Source: Candidatus Binataceae bacterium
GTDB lineage: Bacteria; Desulfobacterota; Binatia; Binatales; Binataceae
Assembly: GCA_036495685.1 (NCBI GenBank)
Contig: DASXMJ010000114.1
Span: 1-64,000 of the forward strand
Direction of reading: 5' to 3'
DNA length: 64,000 bases
Shown here: positions 16,847 through 26,944 of the stretch, one piece after another
How the letters are laid out: each line of letters opens with the position of its first letter
Numbering within the stretch: position 1 is the stretch's first letter
Program-made: the position numbers and the translations under genes
Notes under the pieces: model-generated
The model's database searches: none
The model's input: the letters and a program-made list of their open reading frames with translations, nothing else
Told to the model about the DNA's origin: nothing

Positions 16847-17689
16847 ATGAACCCAGCAAAACAGTTGCGCGAGAAACTGAACCTAAACCCGATGGTGGTC
16901 GCCCCGTTTGTCTACGATGCGCTCCAGGCCAAGATCGCCGAACGGGTCGGTTTCGAGGCGGTCTACATGACCGGTTTCGGAACGGCCGCGGCGCGCGGAT
17001 TTCCCGACCTCGGGCTGCTCACGATGAGCGAAATGGTGGAGAACGTCCGGGCCATCGCGCGCTCGGTGCAAATTCCGGTTATCTGTGATGCGGACACCGG
17101 ATATGGCAATCCGGTCAACGTGTGGCGCACCGTAAACGAATATGAACGTGCCGGGGCGGCCGCCTTGCACATCGAAGACCAGGTGTGGCCCAAGCGTTGT
17201 GGGTTCCTCGCCGGCAAGCAGGTGATCCCGCAGGACGAGATGGTCCCCAAGGTGCGGGCCGCATGCGACGCGCGCCGCAATCCCGACACCGTGATCATCG
17301 CGCGCACCGATGCGCTCGCGGTCAACGGATGGGATGACGTAGTGCGCCGCGCAACCGCGTACCGTGAGGCGGGCGCCGACCTTATTTTCGTCGATGGCAT
17401 CCGCACGCTGGACGACTTGCGCAACTACGCAGGGCGGCTCAAGAATTTACCGCTCCTGTACAACGGGCAGCTATTGCCGGTCGCGGAACTCGCCCGTCAC
17501 GGGTTCAAGCTGACCATCTATTCGGGAACCCTGCTCCATTACTATCAATCCGCGCGCACTGCCTTGAGCGAGCTCAAGCAGACCGGCGCCCTGAAACCGG
17601 TTGCGCAGGATAATGCGTTCCGTGAGCTGATCGATTTGCTCGGCGTCGATGAGATGGACGCGCTGGGCAAGAAGTACACCGGTCACTAG
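16847..17689 (+). CDS. Isocitrate lyase/PEP mutase family lyase
   Basis: 280 residues, the size of methylisocitrate lyase (PrpB), oxaloacetate decarboxylase and 2,3-dimethylmalate lyase. Landmarks are YMTGFGTAAARGFPD, the metal-binding CDADTGYGNPVNV, the IEDQVWPKRCG segment with the catalytic KRCG loop of the superfamily, and ARTDA. These enzymes cleave a C-C bond in a 2-hydroxy acid to pyruvate or glyoxylate plus a second acid. The directly following aconitase-family pair suggests that the substrate is a branched malate-type acid produced by hydration. Exact substrate is inference. Confidence 0.85.
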   Translation: MNPAKQLREKLNLNPMVVAPFVYDALQAKIAERVGFEAVYMTGFGTAAARGFPDLGLLTMSEMVENVRAIARSVQIPVICDADTGYGNPVNVWRTVNEYERAGAAALHIEDQVWPKRCGFLAGKQVIPQDEMVPKVRAACDARRNPDTVIIARTDALAVNGWDDVVRRATAYREAGADLIFVDGIRTLDDLRNYAGRLKNLPLLYNGQLLPVAELARHGFKLTIYSGTLLHYYQSARTALSELKQTGALKPVAQDNAFRELIDLLGVDEMDALGKKYTGH

Positions 17690-17719
17690 GACCGAATCGT
17701 TCGCCGCAGGAGGTCGGAT

Positions 17720-18979
17720 ATGGGCATGACGATGGCCGAGAAGATTCTCTCGCGGCACAGCGGCGGCGGCCGGGTCCGACCCGGCGATATCGTCGTTTGC
17801 GATGTCGATAAGATCGTTCAGATCGACTTGACGTTTGCCGCGACCGCGCCCATGCCGAAGCGGATTGCGGACCCCCACAAAATCGTCGTCATCCTCGACC
17901 ATGCGGTTCCTGCGCCCACGATTGCCGACGCCGAGGGGCAGTCGATCGCGCGCCAGTTCGTCAAGCAGTTTAGCGTCGAGTAGTTCTATGATGTCGGTCG
18001 CGGCGGTATCTGCCACCAGGTGATCCTGGAAAATGGAATCGCCCTGCCCGGCCAGATTCTAACTTGCACCGACTCGCACACCTGCGCCTCCGGCGCGTTC
18101 AATTGCGTTGCACGGGGCATGGGTCCCCTCGAGATGCTCCAAATCATGTGCACTGGGAAAACCTGGTATCAGGTCGCACCCACCGTCAGATTCGAGCTGC
18201 AAGGCAAGAAGCCCGCCAATGTATTCGGCAAAGATGTCTTCCTTTATCTGGCCGCGGTCGCCGGGAGTGTCGAGGGTCACAATATCGAATTCGGCGGACC
18301 CGGCGTCGCGGAACTGACGCTCGACGATCGGGCCACGCTAGCGACCATGGGCGCGGAACTCAGCGCCGAGTTCGCGACTTTCCCTGCCGACCAAAGAGTT
18401 GTCGAGCATCTGCGTTCCGTCACAAGCGAAACCTTTGAAGCAATCGAGAGCGACGCGGACGCAACCTATTCCGCATCCTTTGACATCGACCTCTCGGCGC
18501 TCAGGCCATATGTCGCGCGACCCGACTTCATTCCTCACAATACCCTTCCGGTCGCCGAGTTGGCCGACGATGTTCCTATAGACCAGGCCTTCGTTGGCTC
18601 GTGTGCCAGCGGCAAGCTCGAAGATTTTCGGATCGCGGCGCAGGTGGTACGCGGCAGGAAAGTCGCGCCCGGCGTGCGCTTCATCGTGACCCCCGCATCG
18701 CAGCGAGTCCTTAAAGAAGCGGTCCACCGCGGATACGTCGAGACGCTCCTCGAAGCTGGTGCCGTGGTAACCAATTCGACCTGCGGCGCCTGCTACGGCG
18801 GACACATGGGCATCGTGGGATCGAAGGAGGTTTGCATCACTTCGAGCACGCGTAATTTCAAGGGGAGGATGGGAAGTCCTTCTGCGCGAATCTACATGGC
18901 GTCGTCGGCGACCGTCGCTGCGTCGGCGATCGCGGGTCGAATCTGTGATCCCACGACCTATTTGGAGGACACCCTATGA
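17720..18979 (+). pseudogene. Aconitase/LeuC-type hydro-lyase large subunit, interrupted by in-frame TAG
   Basis: Read through, this is a 419-residue LeuC/HacA-type subunit of normal length. All three [4Fe-4S] Cys sites are visible (VGSCASGKLED and TCGACYGGHMG), as are CTDSHT and the GxGICHQ-type segment. A TAG at 17981-17983 separates SVE from FYDVGRGGICHQV, with no frame change. A GTG at 18020 could start a shortened product lacking the conserved DHA segment (ILDHAVPAP), which would be inactive. Possibilities are a recent nonsense mutation, a base error in the assembly, or suppression. It overlaps the small-subunit gene by four bases. Confidence 0.8.
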
Positions 18980-19479
18980 GCGATCTCCTCGTAGTTAAAG
19001 GTCGGGTATGGCTCTTTGGAGAAGACAACCTTAACACCGACCTGATGATGCCCCAGACGGTGTTTGGCAAGTCGCTGGAAGAGCAGGTACGCGCCGTGTT
19101 CGCCACCTATCGACCCGGATGGGTCGATGAAGTGCGAGTCGGGGATATCCTCGTGGGTGGACGCAATTTCGGAACCGGGTCGAGTCGTCCGGCTTCGCTG
19201 CTTTTGAAGCGGCTTGGAATCGCCGCGGTCGTTGCCGAGACTCTCAACGGACTCTTCTACCGTAACAGCGTCAACTACGCGCTGCCCGCGATGGAGTGTC
19301 TGGGCATTCGGAACCTGGTCACCGAAGGCGACGTGCTACGACTGGAGGTAGCAACCGGCATCGTCGAGAACCTCACGCGCAATGAGCGGCGCACCGGAAC
19401 TAAAATGCCCGAGTTCCTACAAGCGATCGTTCGATCCGGAGGCATCATGGAGCGTTTGCGCGCGGAAGGGTACTTCTAG
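18976..19479 (+). CDS. Aconitase/LeuD-type hydro-lyase small subunit
   Basis: 167 residues of the swivelling beta-helix domain, with the family marks NTDLMMP near the N-terminus, GGRNFGTGSSRP (the substrate-gripping GSSR loop), GLFYRNSVN and NGLF. It forms one enzyme with the large subunit; substrate is set by residues near the loop that cannot be read with confidence. Family alternatives are isopropylmalate, methylisocitrate/citramalate or 2,3-dimethylmaleate hydration. The start overlaps the large subunit's stop, implying coupled translation. Confidence 0.88.
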   Translation: MSDLLVVKGRVWLFGEDNLNTDLMMPQTVFGKSLEEQVRAVFATYRPGWVDEVRVGDILVGGRNFGTGSSRPASLLLKRLGIAAVVAETLNGLFYRNSVNYALPAMECLGIRNLVTEGDVLRLEVATGIVENLTRNERRTGTKMPEFLQAIVRSGGIMERLRAEGYF

Positions 19480-19684
19480 CGTTACTCAAGGGGCGGGCTG
19501 CTCCAGCCGGCAGTCGCACCTGCACAGCGCCAAGCAGCCGTGCGGATTGGAGATCAGGATGGCGTACCGTTAGGGAGTGCGAGGAGAACCGAGGTTCGAC
19601 CCACAAAGTTTATCCGGGTCTCGCGAAGTACTTCTCCAAGGCGCCGCCGAGCACTGTCGCACGCATGGCGGATGAACTGATCAA

Positions 19685-22600
19685 CTACGCCGCCTCGGGA
19701 ATCTTCAGGGAGATAACCTTGGAAATACCGGGGCGGTCCATGGTAACGCCGTGAATCTGGTCGGCGCGCTGCATCGTGCGCTGGTTATGAGTAATTACGA
19801 TGAATTGGGAGCGGTTCTTCAACTCGCCGAGCAAGTCGGTGAAGCGCGCGAGGCTGAATTCGTCTAGCGGCGCATCGACTTCGTCCATTACGCAGAACGG
19901 ACTCGGGTTGAGAAGGAACAGCGAGAATACCAGCGCCATGGCGGAGAGCGCTTTCTCGCCACCCGACAGCAGGCCGATTTCCTTCACCTTCTTGCCCGCG
20001 GGCTGCACCATGATGTTCACGCCCGCATCGAGCACATCGGTCGCTTCACTCAGCTCCAGGCGCCCCTTTCCGCCGCGCATCAGCTTGGGGAACAGTTCTT
20101 CGAAGTTTTTCGCCGCGCCTTCGAAGGTCTCGGCGAAGCGTTTGCGCGCCTCGCGGTTCAGATGAGTAATCGTCCTGGTCAAATCCTGCACCGCGGCATC
20201 CAGGTCCGCACGCTCCTTACCCAGCAGGGCGGCGCGTTCCTCCAACTCTTTCACCTCGCTGTCCGCGGCAAGGTTCACTTCGCCGATTCGCTCGGCCTTG
20301 GCGCGCAGTTCCAGCAACCGTGCGTCGTCCTGAGCCGGCTCCCGCCCTTCGAGCCCGGGAATGATCTCGGCCGCAACCGAGTCGAAGTCAGCTTCGAACT
20401 TTTCGCGGAAGCTACGCGCGAGTTCTTCGCATAGCGTTCGAGCGCGCTCGCGCGCAAGCTCGCACCCGCGTGCTTCACCCTCCAGCCTCTGCAGCTCCTC
20501 GTGTGCGGTCTTGAGGTGCTCTCGTTTGGTCTCCAAGTTCGACTCGCATTCGGAGCATTCCACCCGCAGCCGTTCTACGCTCGCGTTCAGTTCAGTCTCG
20601 CGAATTCGCGCCGCCTCGTGCTGTTCGGCAAGTGTGTTCAGTTCGCGCTCGAAGTCCACTCGCTCCGCCCGCGAACGTTCTAGATTCTCGTGATGCTCCC
20701 CGATTTGCGCATCAATCTGCGTCACCGTCTCGACCGCGTGGCGCAGGTCACGTTCCAGCGCGGCAAGCTCCGATTTGCGCGCGTCCACGCGCGCGGCGGC
20801 TTCGGCTACCGCCGTCATCAATCGATCGGTGCGCGCGCGGCACGCGGCCAGCTCAGCGCGTATGGTACCCAGTCGGGCGCGCGCGTCCTGCTCGATGGTC
20901 GCAAGCTCGCCAAGGCGCGCGTTGCCTCCGGTGACACTCTCAACTATTTCAGCGAGCCTGCGTCGCGCGTTCGCCGCTTCTGCCTCCGCCAAGGCTGAAT
21001 CCTGATCGGCTTGCGCAACCGCTCCGCGACGCTGGGCCACCTCGTGTTCGCACTCATTTGCCCGAGCACGCGCTGTAGTCAGGGCGCTGGCGGCTACTTC
21101 TCGCGCCGATTGACATTTAGCCAAGCGCTCGGCAGCGGCGCGATGCTCATCTTCGGCCAGCGCAAGCTCGTGACTCGCGGTCTCGCGCGCCCTCGCGTCC
21201 CCACTCTGAGGCGCAGTTTGAGTGAGGCTGCCGCCGGCGATCATCCTACCGGGATTGAGCAGGTCGCCGTCGCGCGTGACGAAAAGGGTTCCGCGGCCGT
21301 TCAGGTTCGAAGCGGCCATCGCGGAGTTAAGATCGTCAGCCACCAGCACGTGCCCGAGCATCGCCTCGGCAACGGCGCGGAACCGGGGTTCGACGCTGAT
21401 CATATCGAGCAGGCGTCCGGACACGCCCGGCGCCTCGATCGCGGGGTGAGGGGTCGCGGTCACGTCGGGCTCCGGCACAAAGCTCAATCGCCCACCCTGA
21501 TCGCGTTTCAGAATTTCGATCGCACGCAGCGCGAACGCCGGCGAATCAACCACCACCGATTCCAATTCTCCACCCAGCACCGCGTGGAGGGCCGGCGCCA
21601 GTTCCGCGGGCGCGTTAAGGACATCGTGCAGCCAGGCGGGCGGCGTCATGGGGCGGTCGCCGTTCATTGATTCGAGAACCGCGGTCAATCGCTGACTTTT
21701 CTCGGAAGTTGGCTCGGTGGACAGGGACTCGTTCCTCGAGGCGAGCGGCGAGCGCAGCGACGCAATCCGCTGCGCCAGATGCTCGAGAGCCGCTCGCGCC
21801 TCGATCTCCGCCTCGGCACCTCGGCGCTCGTTCGCTTCCAGAGCGGAAAGCTCATCCTGGCAGCGTTCAAGCCGCCGCTCGGCGGCCCCTAACAGAGCAT
21901 GCGCGTTGGAGGTAAGCACGTGCAGCTTAAGGGCCCCACCGTTGCCCGTATTGAAGGCCGCCAGCTTCTCCTCCAGCTCAGCTCGTTCTCCCGCCAGGTC
22001 GCCGAGGCGGCCGCGAACGACCGCCGCTTCGCGCACGATGTCTGCCAGGTCATCCTTGAGATTCTCGGCCTTGGCGTCGGTTTCCTTGAGATCTTTCTCG
22101 GCGGCGCGCAGTTGCTCGGTCAGGTCGGCGAGTGCCGCTTCATGATCGGATTCTTCAGCCGTGCTCGCGCGCGCGTGTCGCGCACCCGCCTCTGCCCGCG
22201 CCGCGCGGGCAGCCGTGACCCGGCTCTCGAGCTCTTCAAGTCTCGCGATAATCGCTGGTTCTGATTCGCTCAGATCGTGCAGCTTGCGGGTAAGAAACAC
22301 TCGCGTGCGCTCGCGCTGTGCCGCGCCCGCAACCAGGTTCTCAAGCTCGCGCTCGGCGGCCGCCAACTCGCCACGTAGGGATTGGGCATCGGCGGACGCG
22401 GATTCAGCGAGCTTCTGCGCAGCGGATGCACCCTGCCGCGAATTCTCGATCGAGGCGGCCAACTGTTCGCCGCGTACCGCTTCCGTGCCGAGCGTCTCGC
22501 GCTCCGCGAGCAGGCGGCGCGCCGCGGTCAGTTTCTCCAATTCCGACAGTTCGGCGCGAATGATCTTGTATTGTTCCGCCTTCTTCGCCTGGCGGCGCGC

Positions 22601-23224
22601 GTAGCTGAGCTGCCGTTCGATCTCGCTGAGCACGTCGTTGACGCGCGACAGGTTTTCTTTGACCCGTTCGAGTTTACGCTCGGAAATTTCCCGGCGGCCT
22701 TTGAACAGGGAAAGCCCAGCCGCCTCCTCGATCATCGACCGAAGCTCGTGTGGCTTGGCCTGGATAATCTCCTCGATTTTGCCCTGTTCGATCAGAGAAT
22801 AGCCGCGGCTATGAATCTGCGCGGCCATGAAGAACTCGGTGATGTCCTTCAGCCGGCAAGGAATTTTGTTGATGAGATATTCAGAATCACCCGAACGATA
22901 CACGCGGCGGGTCACCGCGAGTTCACTCAGCGCCGAATACGGCTCGGGGAGCGGGCCGCCATCTTCGGCGTCCAGGACCAGCGAAACCTCCGCCATTCCC
23001 GCGGCGGGATTCTGATCGTTGCCCGCATAGACCAGATCTTCCGTCGTCTTGCCGCGTAAGCGAGTCGGCGCCTGTTCTCCAAGTATCCAGCGAATGGCGT
23101 CAACAACGTTTGATTTGCCGCAGCCGTTGGGACCGACAACCGCCGTGATCCCGGATGCGAAACTTATCGTCGTAGGTTCGAGAAAAGACTTGAAGCCTAC
23201 CAATTCAAGGCTTTTTAAGCGCAT
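19685..23224 (-). CDS. smc: Chromosome segregation SMC ATPase
   Basis: 1179 residues, full length for bacterial SMC. The N-terminal head has Walker A GPNGCGKSN (residues 31-39) and LGEQAPTRLRGK. Two long coiled coils flank a hinge at about 510-640 (DRPMTPPAWLHDVLNAP to GGSLTQTAPQ). The C-terminal head has the signature LLSGGEKALSAMAL and Walker B FCVMDEVDAPLDE. With ScpAB it extrudes and compacts DNA. Its 3' neighbour is convergent; the HNH gene lies upstream in the same orientation. Confidence 0.97.
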   Translation of the reverse strand: MRLKSLELVGFKSFLEPTTISFASGITAVVGPNGCGKSNVVDAIRWILGEQAPTRLRGKTTEDLVYAGNDQNPAAGMAEVSLVLDAEDGGPLPEPYSALSELAVTRRVYRSGDSEYLINKIPCRLKDITEFFMAAQIHSRGYSLIEQGKIEEIIQAKPHELRSMIEEAAGLSLFKGRREISERKLERVKENLSRVNDVLSEIERQLSYARRQAKKAEQYKIIRAELSELEKLTAARRLLAERETLGTEAVRGEQLAASIENSRQGASAAQKLAESASADAQSLRGELAAAERELENLVAGAAQRERTRVFLTRKLHDLSESEPAIIARLEELESRVTAARAARAEAGARHARASTAEESDHEAALADLTEQLRAAEKDLKETDAKAENLKDDLADIVREAAVVRGRLGDLAGERAELEEKLAAFNTGNGGALKLHVLTSNAHALLGAAERRLERCQDELSALEANERRGAEAEIEARAALEHLAQRIASLRSPLASRNESLSTEPTSEKSQRLTAVLESMNGDRPMTPPAWLHDVLNAPAELAPALHAVLGGELESVVVDSPAFALRAIEILKRDQGGRLSFVPEPDVTATPHPAIEAPGVSGRLLDMISVEPRFRAVAEAMLGHVLVADDLNSAMAASNLNGRGTLFVTRDGDLLNPGRMIAGGSLTQTAPQSGDARARETASHELALAEDEHRAAAERLAKCQSAREVAASALTTARARANECEHEVAQRRGAVAQADQDSALAEAEAANARRRLAEIVESVTGGNARLGELATIEQDARARLGTIRAELAACRARTDRLMTAVAEAAARVDARKSELAALERDLRHAVETVTQIDAQIGEHHENLERSRAERVDFERELNTLAEQHEAARIRETELNASVERLRVECSECESNLETKREHLKTAHEELQRLEGEARGCELARERARTLCEELARSFREKFEADFDSVAAEIIPGLEGREPAQDDARLLELRAKAERIGEVNLAADSEVKELEERAALLGKERADLDAAVQDLTRTITHLNREARKRFAETFEGAAKNFEELFPKLMRGGKGRLELSEATDVLDAGVNIMVQPAGKKVKEIGLLSGGEKALSAMALVFSLFLLNPSPFCVMDEVDAPLDEFSLARFTDLLGELKNRSQFIVITHNQRTMQRADQIHGVTMDRPGISKVISLKIPEAA

Positions 23225-23417
23225 GCGTCCAGCGCCTCCACCGCACCACCACGAACACCTTATCCCATGACACTATAAGGCCGATCAAGATATCTACCTC
23301 GTTAATAGAGCGAACCAACCAACCCAGGGTTCGAGTGCTTGCTCTCTTGACCTCCCGGACAGGCCCCTCGAGCGACCTGGTCGGCCTTTGGCCTTAATAT
23401 TTCTTGATAAGACGAGA

Positions 23418-24065
23418 CTAGTCTTGAATCAGTTCAGTGTTCCAGTAGGCGCTATCCACCTGCGAGACAAACGGCATCCACTCGCGGTACCGCCTAAGCG
23501 AAAACATTTCGGCACTAAAAGGAGTCCACTCGGGCCGGCGTGGCCTGCGGATGAGCGCCATCGACGCTTCCTCCGGGGTTTGTCCGCCCTTCCTGCGGTT
23601 GCAGTGGTGGCATGAGCAAACGATGTTCTCCCACGTCGACGTCCCGCCACGAGAGCGCGGAATAACGTGGTCGAGATTCAGTTCGGTGCGCGGCAATCTG
23701 CGCCCGCAGTACTGGCAGGTATTGTTGTCGCGCGCGAAGATGTTGAAGCGCGAGAACCGTACGTGCCGCTTAGGAATGCGCTCGTACGCGGTCAGCAGTA
23801 ATACCCGCGGCACCCGAATAAAACCGCTGACGGTGCCCACTCGCTCGTGATGCACCTCAACCGCCAGATCACGCCACGAGTCAAAATCGAAGGTCCGGTA
23901 TTGTTCGTCGACGGCTCGCGCCACTCCCTGATAGAGCAGCGCAAACGCGCGTTTTACTGAGGTGACGTGAACTGGCAGGTACGACCGGTTAAGAACCAGA
24001 ACCTTGGTGTTGAGAATCGAGGCGCCCGGCATTGGCGCCGCCATGGCTACGGCCGCCGAAGACAT
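23418..24065 (-). CDS. HNH endonuclease
   Basis: About 215 residues. The HNH fold is complete: CQYCGRRLP supplies the first Cys pair, LDHVIPRSRGG the catalytic His-containing beta-hairpin, and ENIVCSCHHCNRRKGG the second Cys pair and Asn. The N-terminal VLVLNRSYLPVHVTSVKRAF block is typical of a conserved chromosomal family, often called restriction-like but without a methylase beside it here. The start is unclear; I chose the ATG at 24065, with ATGs at 24044 and 24032 possible and no good ribosome site for any. Confidence 0.85.
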   Translation of the reverse strand: MSSAAVAMAAPMPGASILNTKVLVLNRSYLPVHVTSVKRAFALLYQGVARAVDEQYRTFDFDSWRDLAVEVHHERVGTVSGFIRVPRVLLLTAYERIPKRHVRFSRFNIFARDNNTCQYCGRRLPRTELNLDHVIPRSRGGTSTWENIVCSCHHCNRRKGGQTPEEASMALIRRPRRPEWTPFSAEMFSLRRYREWMPFVSQVDSAYWNTELIQD

Positions 24066-24318
24066 TAGAAGTTTCGTAACTGCCCGCGAACAGCAAGTCA
24101 AGGCTCTACCCTATGAAAAGCCTGTGAATTCAAGGGTTTTTGTACTTGCCTTGCGCGCACGCGAACCCCTCCGTATGATCCCGGAAGTTCGTGGTGGTGG
24201 CTGATGGGCGGATGTCCAATTGGTGTAGTCCATTCCAGCACCGAAATTCCGCGAAAATCCTCACCGAGCGCCCGCGTGTTTGAAACCGCGCCATCAAGGG
24301 GCGTACAACATTTTCCAA

Positions 24319-25944
24319 GTGAAACGTGAAATCATAATCAACGCATCCGCACTCGAAGTGCGGGTGGCTCTAATCGAGGACAACTCCCTGGCCGAGTTCT
24401 ACCTCGAGCGCGATAGCCATCGCGGATTAGTGGGGAACATCTACAAGGGTAAAGTGACCCGCGTGCTTCCCGGAATGCAGGCCGCGTTCGTCGACATCGG
24501 GCTTGAAAAGGCGGGCTTTCTCCACGTCTCCGACTTCCAGGGTGAAACCGACGGGCTCAGCTCTATCGCCGAAGTACTGGGCGAGGAGGACGTCGAAACC
24601 GATGAGCCGGCGGTCGTCGATGCCCTCGACGATTCCGCGTAACCCGATGACAGCGAGAGCAATGACGCGGCACCAGTCGAACACCCGGCGCCGCGGCGCA
24701 AACCGTCACGCCGACCGCACCGCTCGCGCCTGCCCATCGAGCAGCAGCTTCGCCGCGGACAGGAGATAATTGTTCAGATCGCAAAAGAACCGATGGGCAC
24801 CAAGGGCGCCCGGCTGACTTCATCCATCTCGCTACCCGGCCGCTACCTCGTCTACACTCCAACCAGCAATCATTTAGGGGTCTCGCGGCGCATTGCCAGC
24901 GCGGAAGAACGTGCACGCCTGCGCGCGGCGGTGAACGAGGCGCGACCGCCGCAGGGTGGCTTCATCGTGCGCACCGCGTGCGAAGGGCTGTCACGCCGCG
25001 ATATCCAGCGCGATATCGCATTCCTCACCAAGACCTGGGGTTCGATCCTGAAAAAAAGTGAGAAGGGCTCCCCGGCATCGATGCTCTACAGCGATCTCGA
25101 TGTGGCCCTGCGCACAGTGCGCGACCTGTTTTCCAGCGAGGTCGAGCGCCTGTGGTGCGACGATCCCAATACGTACAGCCGCATCGTTCAATTCATACAG
25201 ACCTACATGCCACGGTTGCGCGCGCGGGCGATGCTGCACCAGGGCCAGGAGCCGATTTTCGACCGCTTCAACATCGAGCCCCAAATCGAGCGCGCACTCG
25301 ATCGCAAGGTATGGCTTAAGTCGGGTGGCTACCTGGTGTTCGATCAGGCCGAGGCGCTTACCGCCATCGACGTCAACACCGGGCGCTTTGTCGGCAAGCG
25401 CAACCAGGACGAGACGGTTTTGAAGACCAACCTTGAAGCCGTCGAAGAAGTCGTCAAGCAGCTGCGTATGCGCAACATCGGCGGCATCATCATCGTCGAT
25501 TTCATCGACATGTCGCGCGAAACGGACCGCAGGAAGGTTAGTGAGGCGCTCGGACTTGCGCTCAAGCGCGACAAGGCGCGAACTTCCGTGCTCAAGATTT
25601 CCGAGCTCGGGCTGGTGGAGATGACGCGCAAGCGCACCCGGGAGAGCCTGGAAGCATCCCTCACCGAGCAATGCCCGCGATGCCAGGGGCGCCGCGTTGT
25701 TAAATCCATCGCCACCGTTGCCGCCGAAGTTATCCGCGGTATCCGGCGCGAGGCGGCGCAGCGAACGCTCGGCGACATGGTGATCGTGAGGCTTAGCTCT
25801 GAGGTCGCGCGCTATCTATATGACAATGGCGCCAAAGACCTCGAGGCGCTGGAAGAGAAGCTGGGTGCCAAAGTAGTGCTGCGCTCCAAGGAAGGCCTCG
25901 AACCCGGCGCCTTCGAACTAAGTAAGGCGCCGGCAGCCGCGTAG
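24319..25944 (+). pseudogene. rng: Ribonuclease G/E, interrupted by in-frame TAA
   Basis: Read through, this is a complete RNase G-type endoribonuclease of about 540 residues. It begins VKREIIINASALEVRVAL (GTG start by family; a TTG at 24280 is possible). The S1 part GNIYKGKVTRVLPGMQAAFVDIG is followed by an acidic/Arg-rich linker, then the catalytic part with the metal-binding TAIDVNTGRFVG and IIIVDFIDM, and the zinc-link CPRCQGRR. TAA at 24640-24642 falls in the variable linker inside the S1 domain, without a frame change. An ATG at 24793 would give only the catalytic part. The remaining sequence shows no decay, so either a very recent mutation or a base error is likely. Confidence 0.85.
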
Positions 25945-26018
25945 GTAAATCCGGGCCGCGCCGAGGTTTACGGATCGGATTCTCGTACCCGCGTGAGGGG
26001 CTCAAAATCGCCGCTTTC

Positions 26019-26930
26019 TTATTCCGTCGCAGTGGCCGCCGCTATTTGCGCGGCCGCGCGGATTTGACCGAAGTGAATCTTGTCGAGGTCGAATTCTGAC
26101 AGTGCTTTGATAAGGCTGTTCAGCGCCGTGTGGCAAGTGGGGATCGTCTTGCGTGCTCGCGTCAGCGGATTCGACCGGGCGATGATGAAGTTCTTGAGAT
26201 ATGGGTGCACCAGTCCCCGCTTCTTGCCCTGCACAACCAACTGCGTAACCAGCTCATCGGCGCGTTCTACCTGCTCAGCGCGTTCTTCCCGTTCTCCAAT
26301 CGCTTCCTTGAGCGGCTGCGCCAGGAAATTGTCGACGCGGCTCAAGAGGGGTGCGTAAGCGCCGCCCGAAAATTTCGGCTTCTTCTCGTAAAGCAGTCCC
26401 AGGGTGATGAAATGTGCGCGCTCGAATTCGAACGCAAACTCCTTTTCCGCACGCCGCGGATGCTCCTCCAGCCGCGCGCGATACATCCTGATCACCTCCA
26501 GCGCCTTGTCGCGGAGGTTGTGGGCCTTCTCGGTATTGAGGGCGAGGATCTGGAATGCCACCTCGGGCTCCGGAACGACGATCGCGGGGATGCTTTTGGC
26601 GCCAACCTTGGCGGCGGCGGCGCGGCGATGGTTGCCGTTGGGCGTCCAGTAGCGGCCGTCCGATCGCACCGCCACGATCGGCTCAGTATATCGATCGAGC
26701 TTCTTCATCACTTCGACCATCCGCTTGAGGTGCGCCGGCGAGAGATCGCGCTGGTAGGGCGTCCCCTCGACCAGGTTGAGCGGTAGCAACGCGAAGATAT
26801 GCCAGTGCCCGCCGATCGGATCTTCAAATGCCGCCAATGCCTGGCCGCCGTCAGCCTGTATGGCTGCCGCCAGTTCCTCGACCGCTTTGGGAGGCTTGTC
26901 TGATTTTGGAGAAACCGCAAAATCCACCAT
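26019..26930 (-). CDS. ParB N-terminal domain protein
   Basis: 303 residues. The ParB/sulfiredoxin-like domain is seen in PYQRDLSPAHLKRMVEVMKKL, then PIVAVRSDGRYWTPNGNHRRAAA, the NGxHR box (about 100-125). The C-terminal half is helical, with no recognisable helix-turn-helix of the ParB type and no parA nearby, so a role as plasmid partitioner is unlikely. ParB domains bind and hydrolyse CTP in partition proteins; some relatives act in other contexts. The start codon is 14 bases from that of the divergent exported gene at 26945. Confidence 0.75.
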   Translation of the reverse strand: MVDFAVSPKSDKPPKAVEELAAAIQADGGQALAAFEDPIGGHWHIFALLPLNLVEGTPYQRDLSPAHLKRMVEVMKKLDRYTEPIVAVRSDGRYWTPNGNHRRAAAAKVGAKSIPAIVVPEPEVAFQILALNTEKAHNLRDKALEVIRMYRARLEEHPRRAEKEFAFEFERAHFITLGLLYEKKPKFSGGAYAPLLSRVDNFLAQPLKEAIGEREERAEQVERADELVTQLVVQGKKRGLVHPYLKNFIIARSNPLTRARKTIPTCHTALNSLIKALSEFDLDKIHFGQIRAAAQIAAATATE

Positions 26931-26944
26931 GCTGGACCCCTGTA

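Noticed and set aside
17720-25944. Alternative genetic code to explain the in-frame stops
   Set aside because: TAA, TAG and TGA all end well-defined genes in this window, so a global reassignment is excluded.
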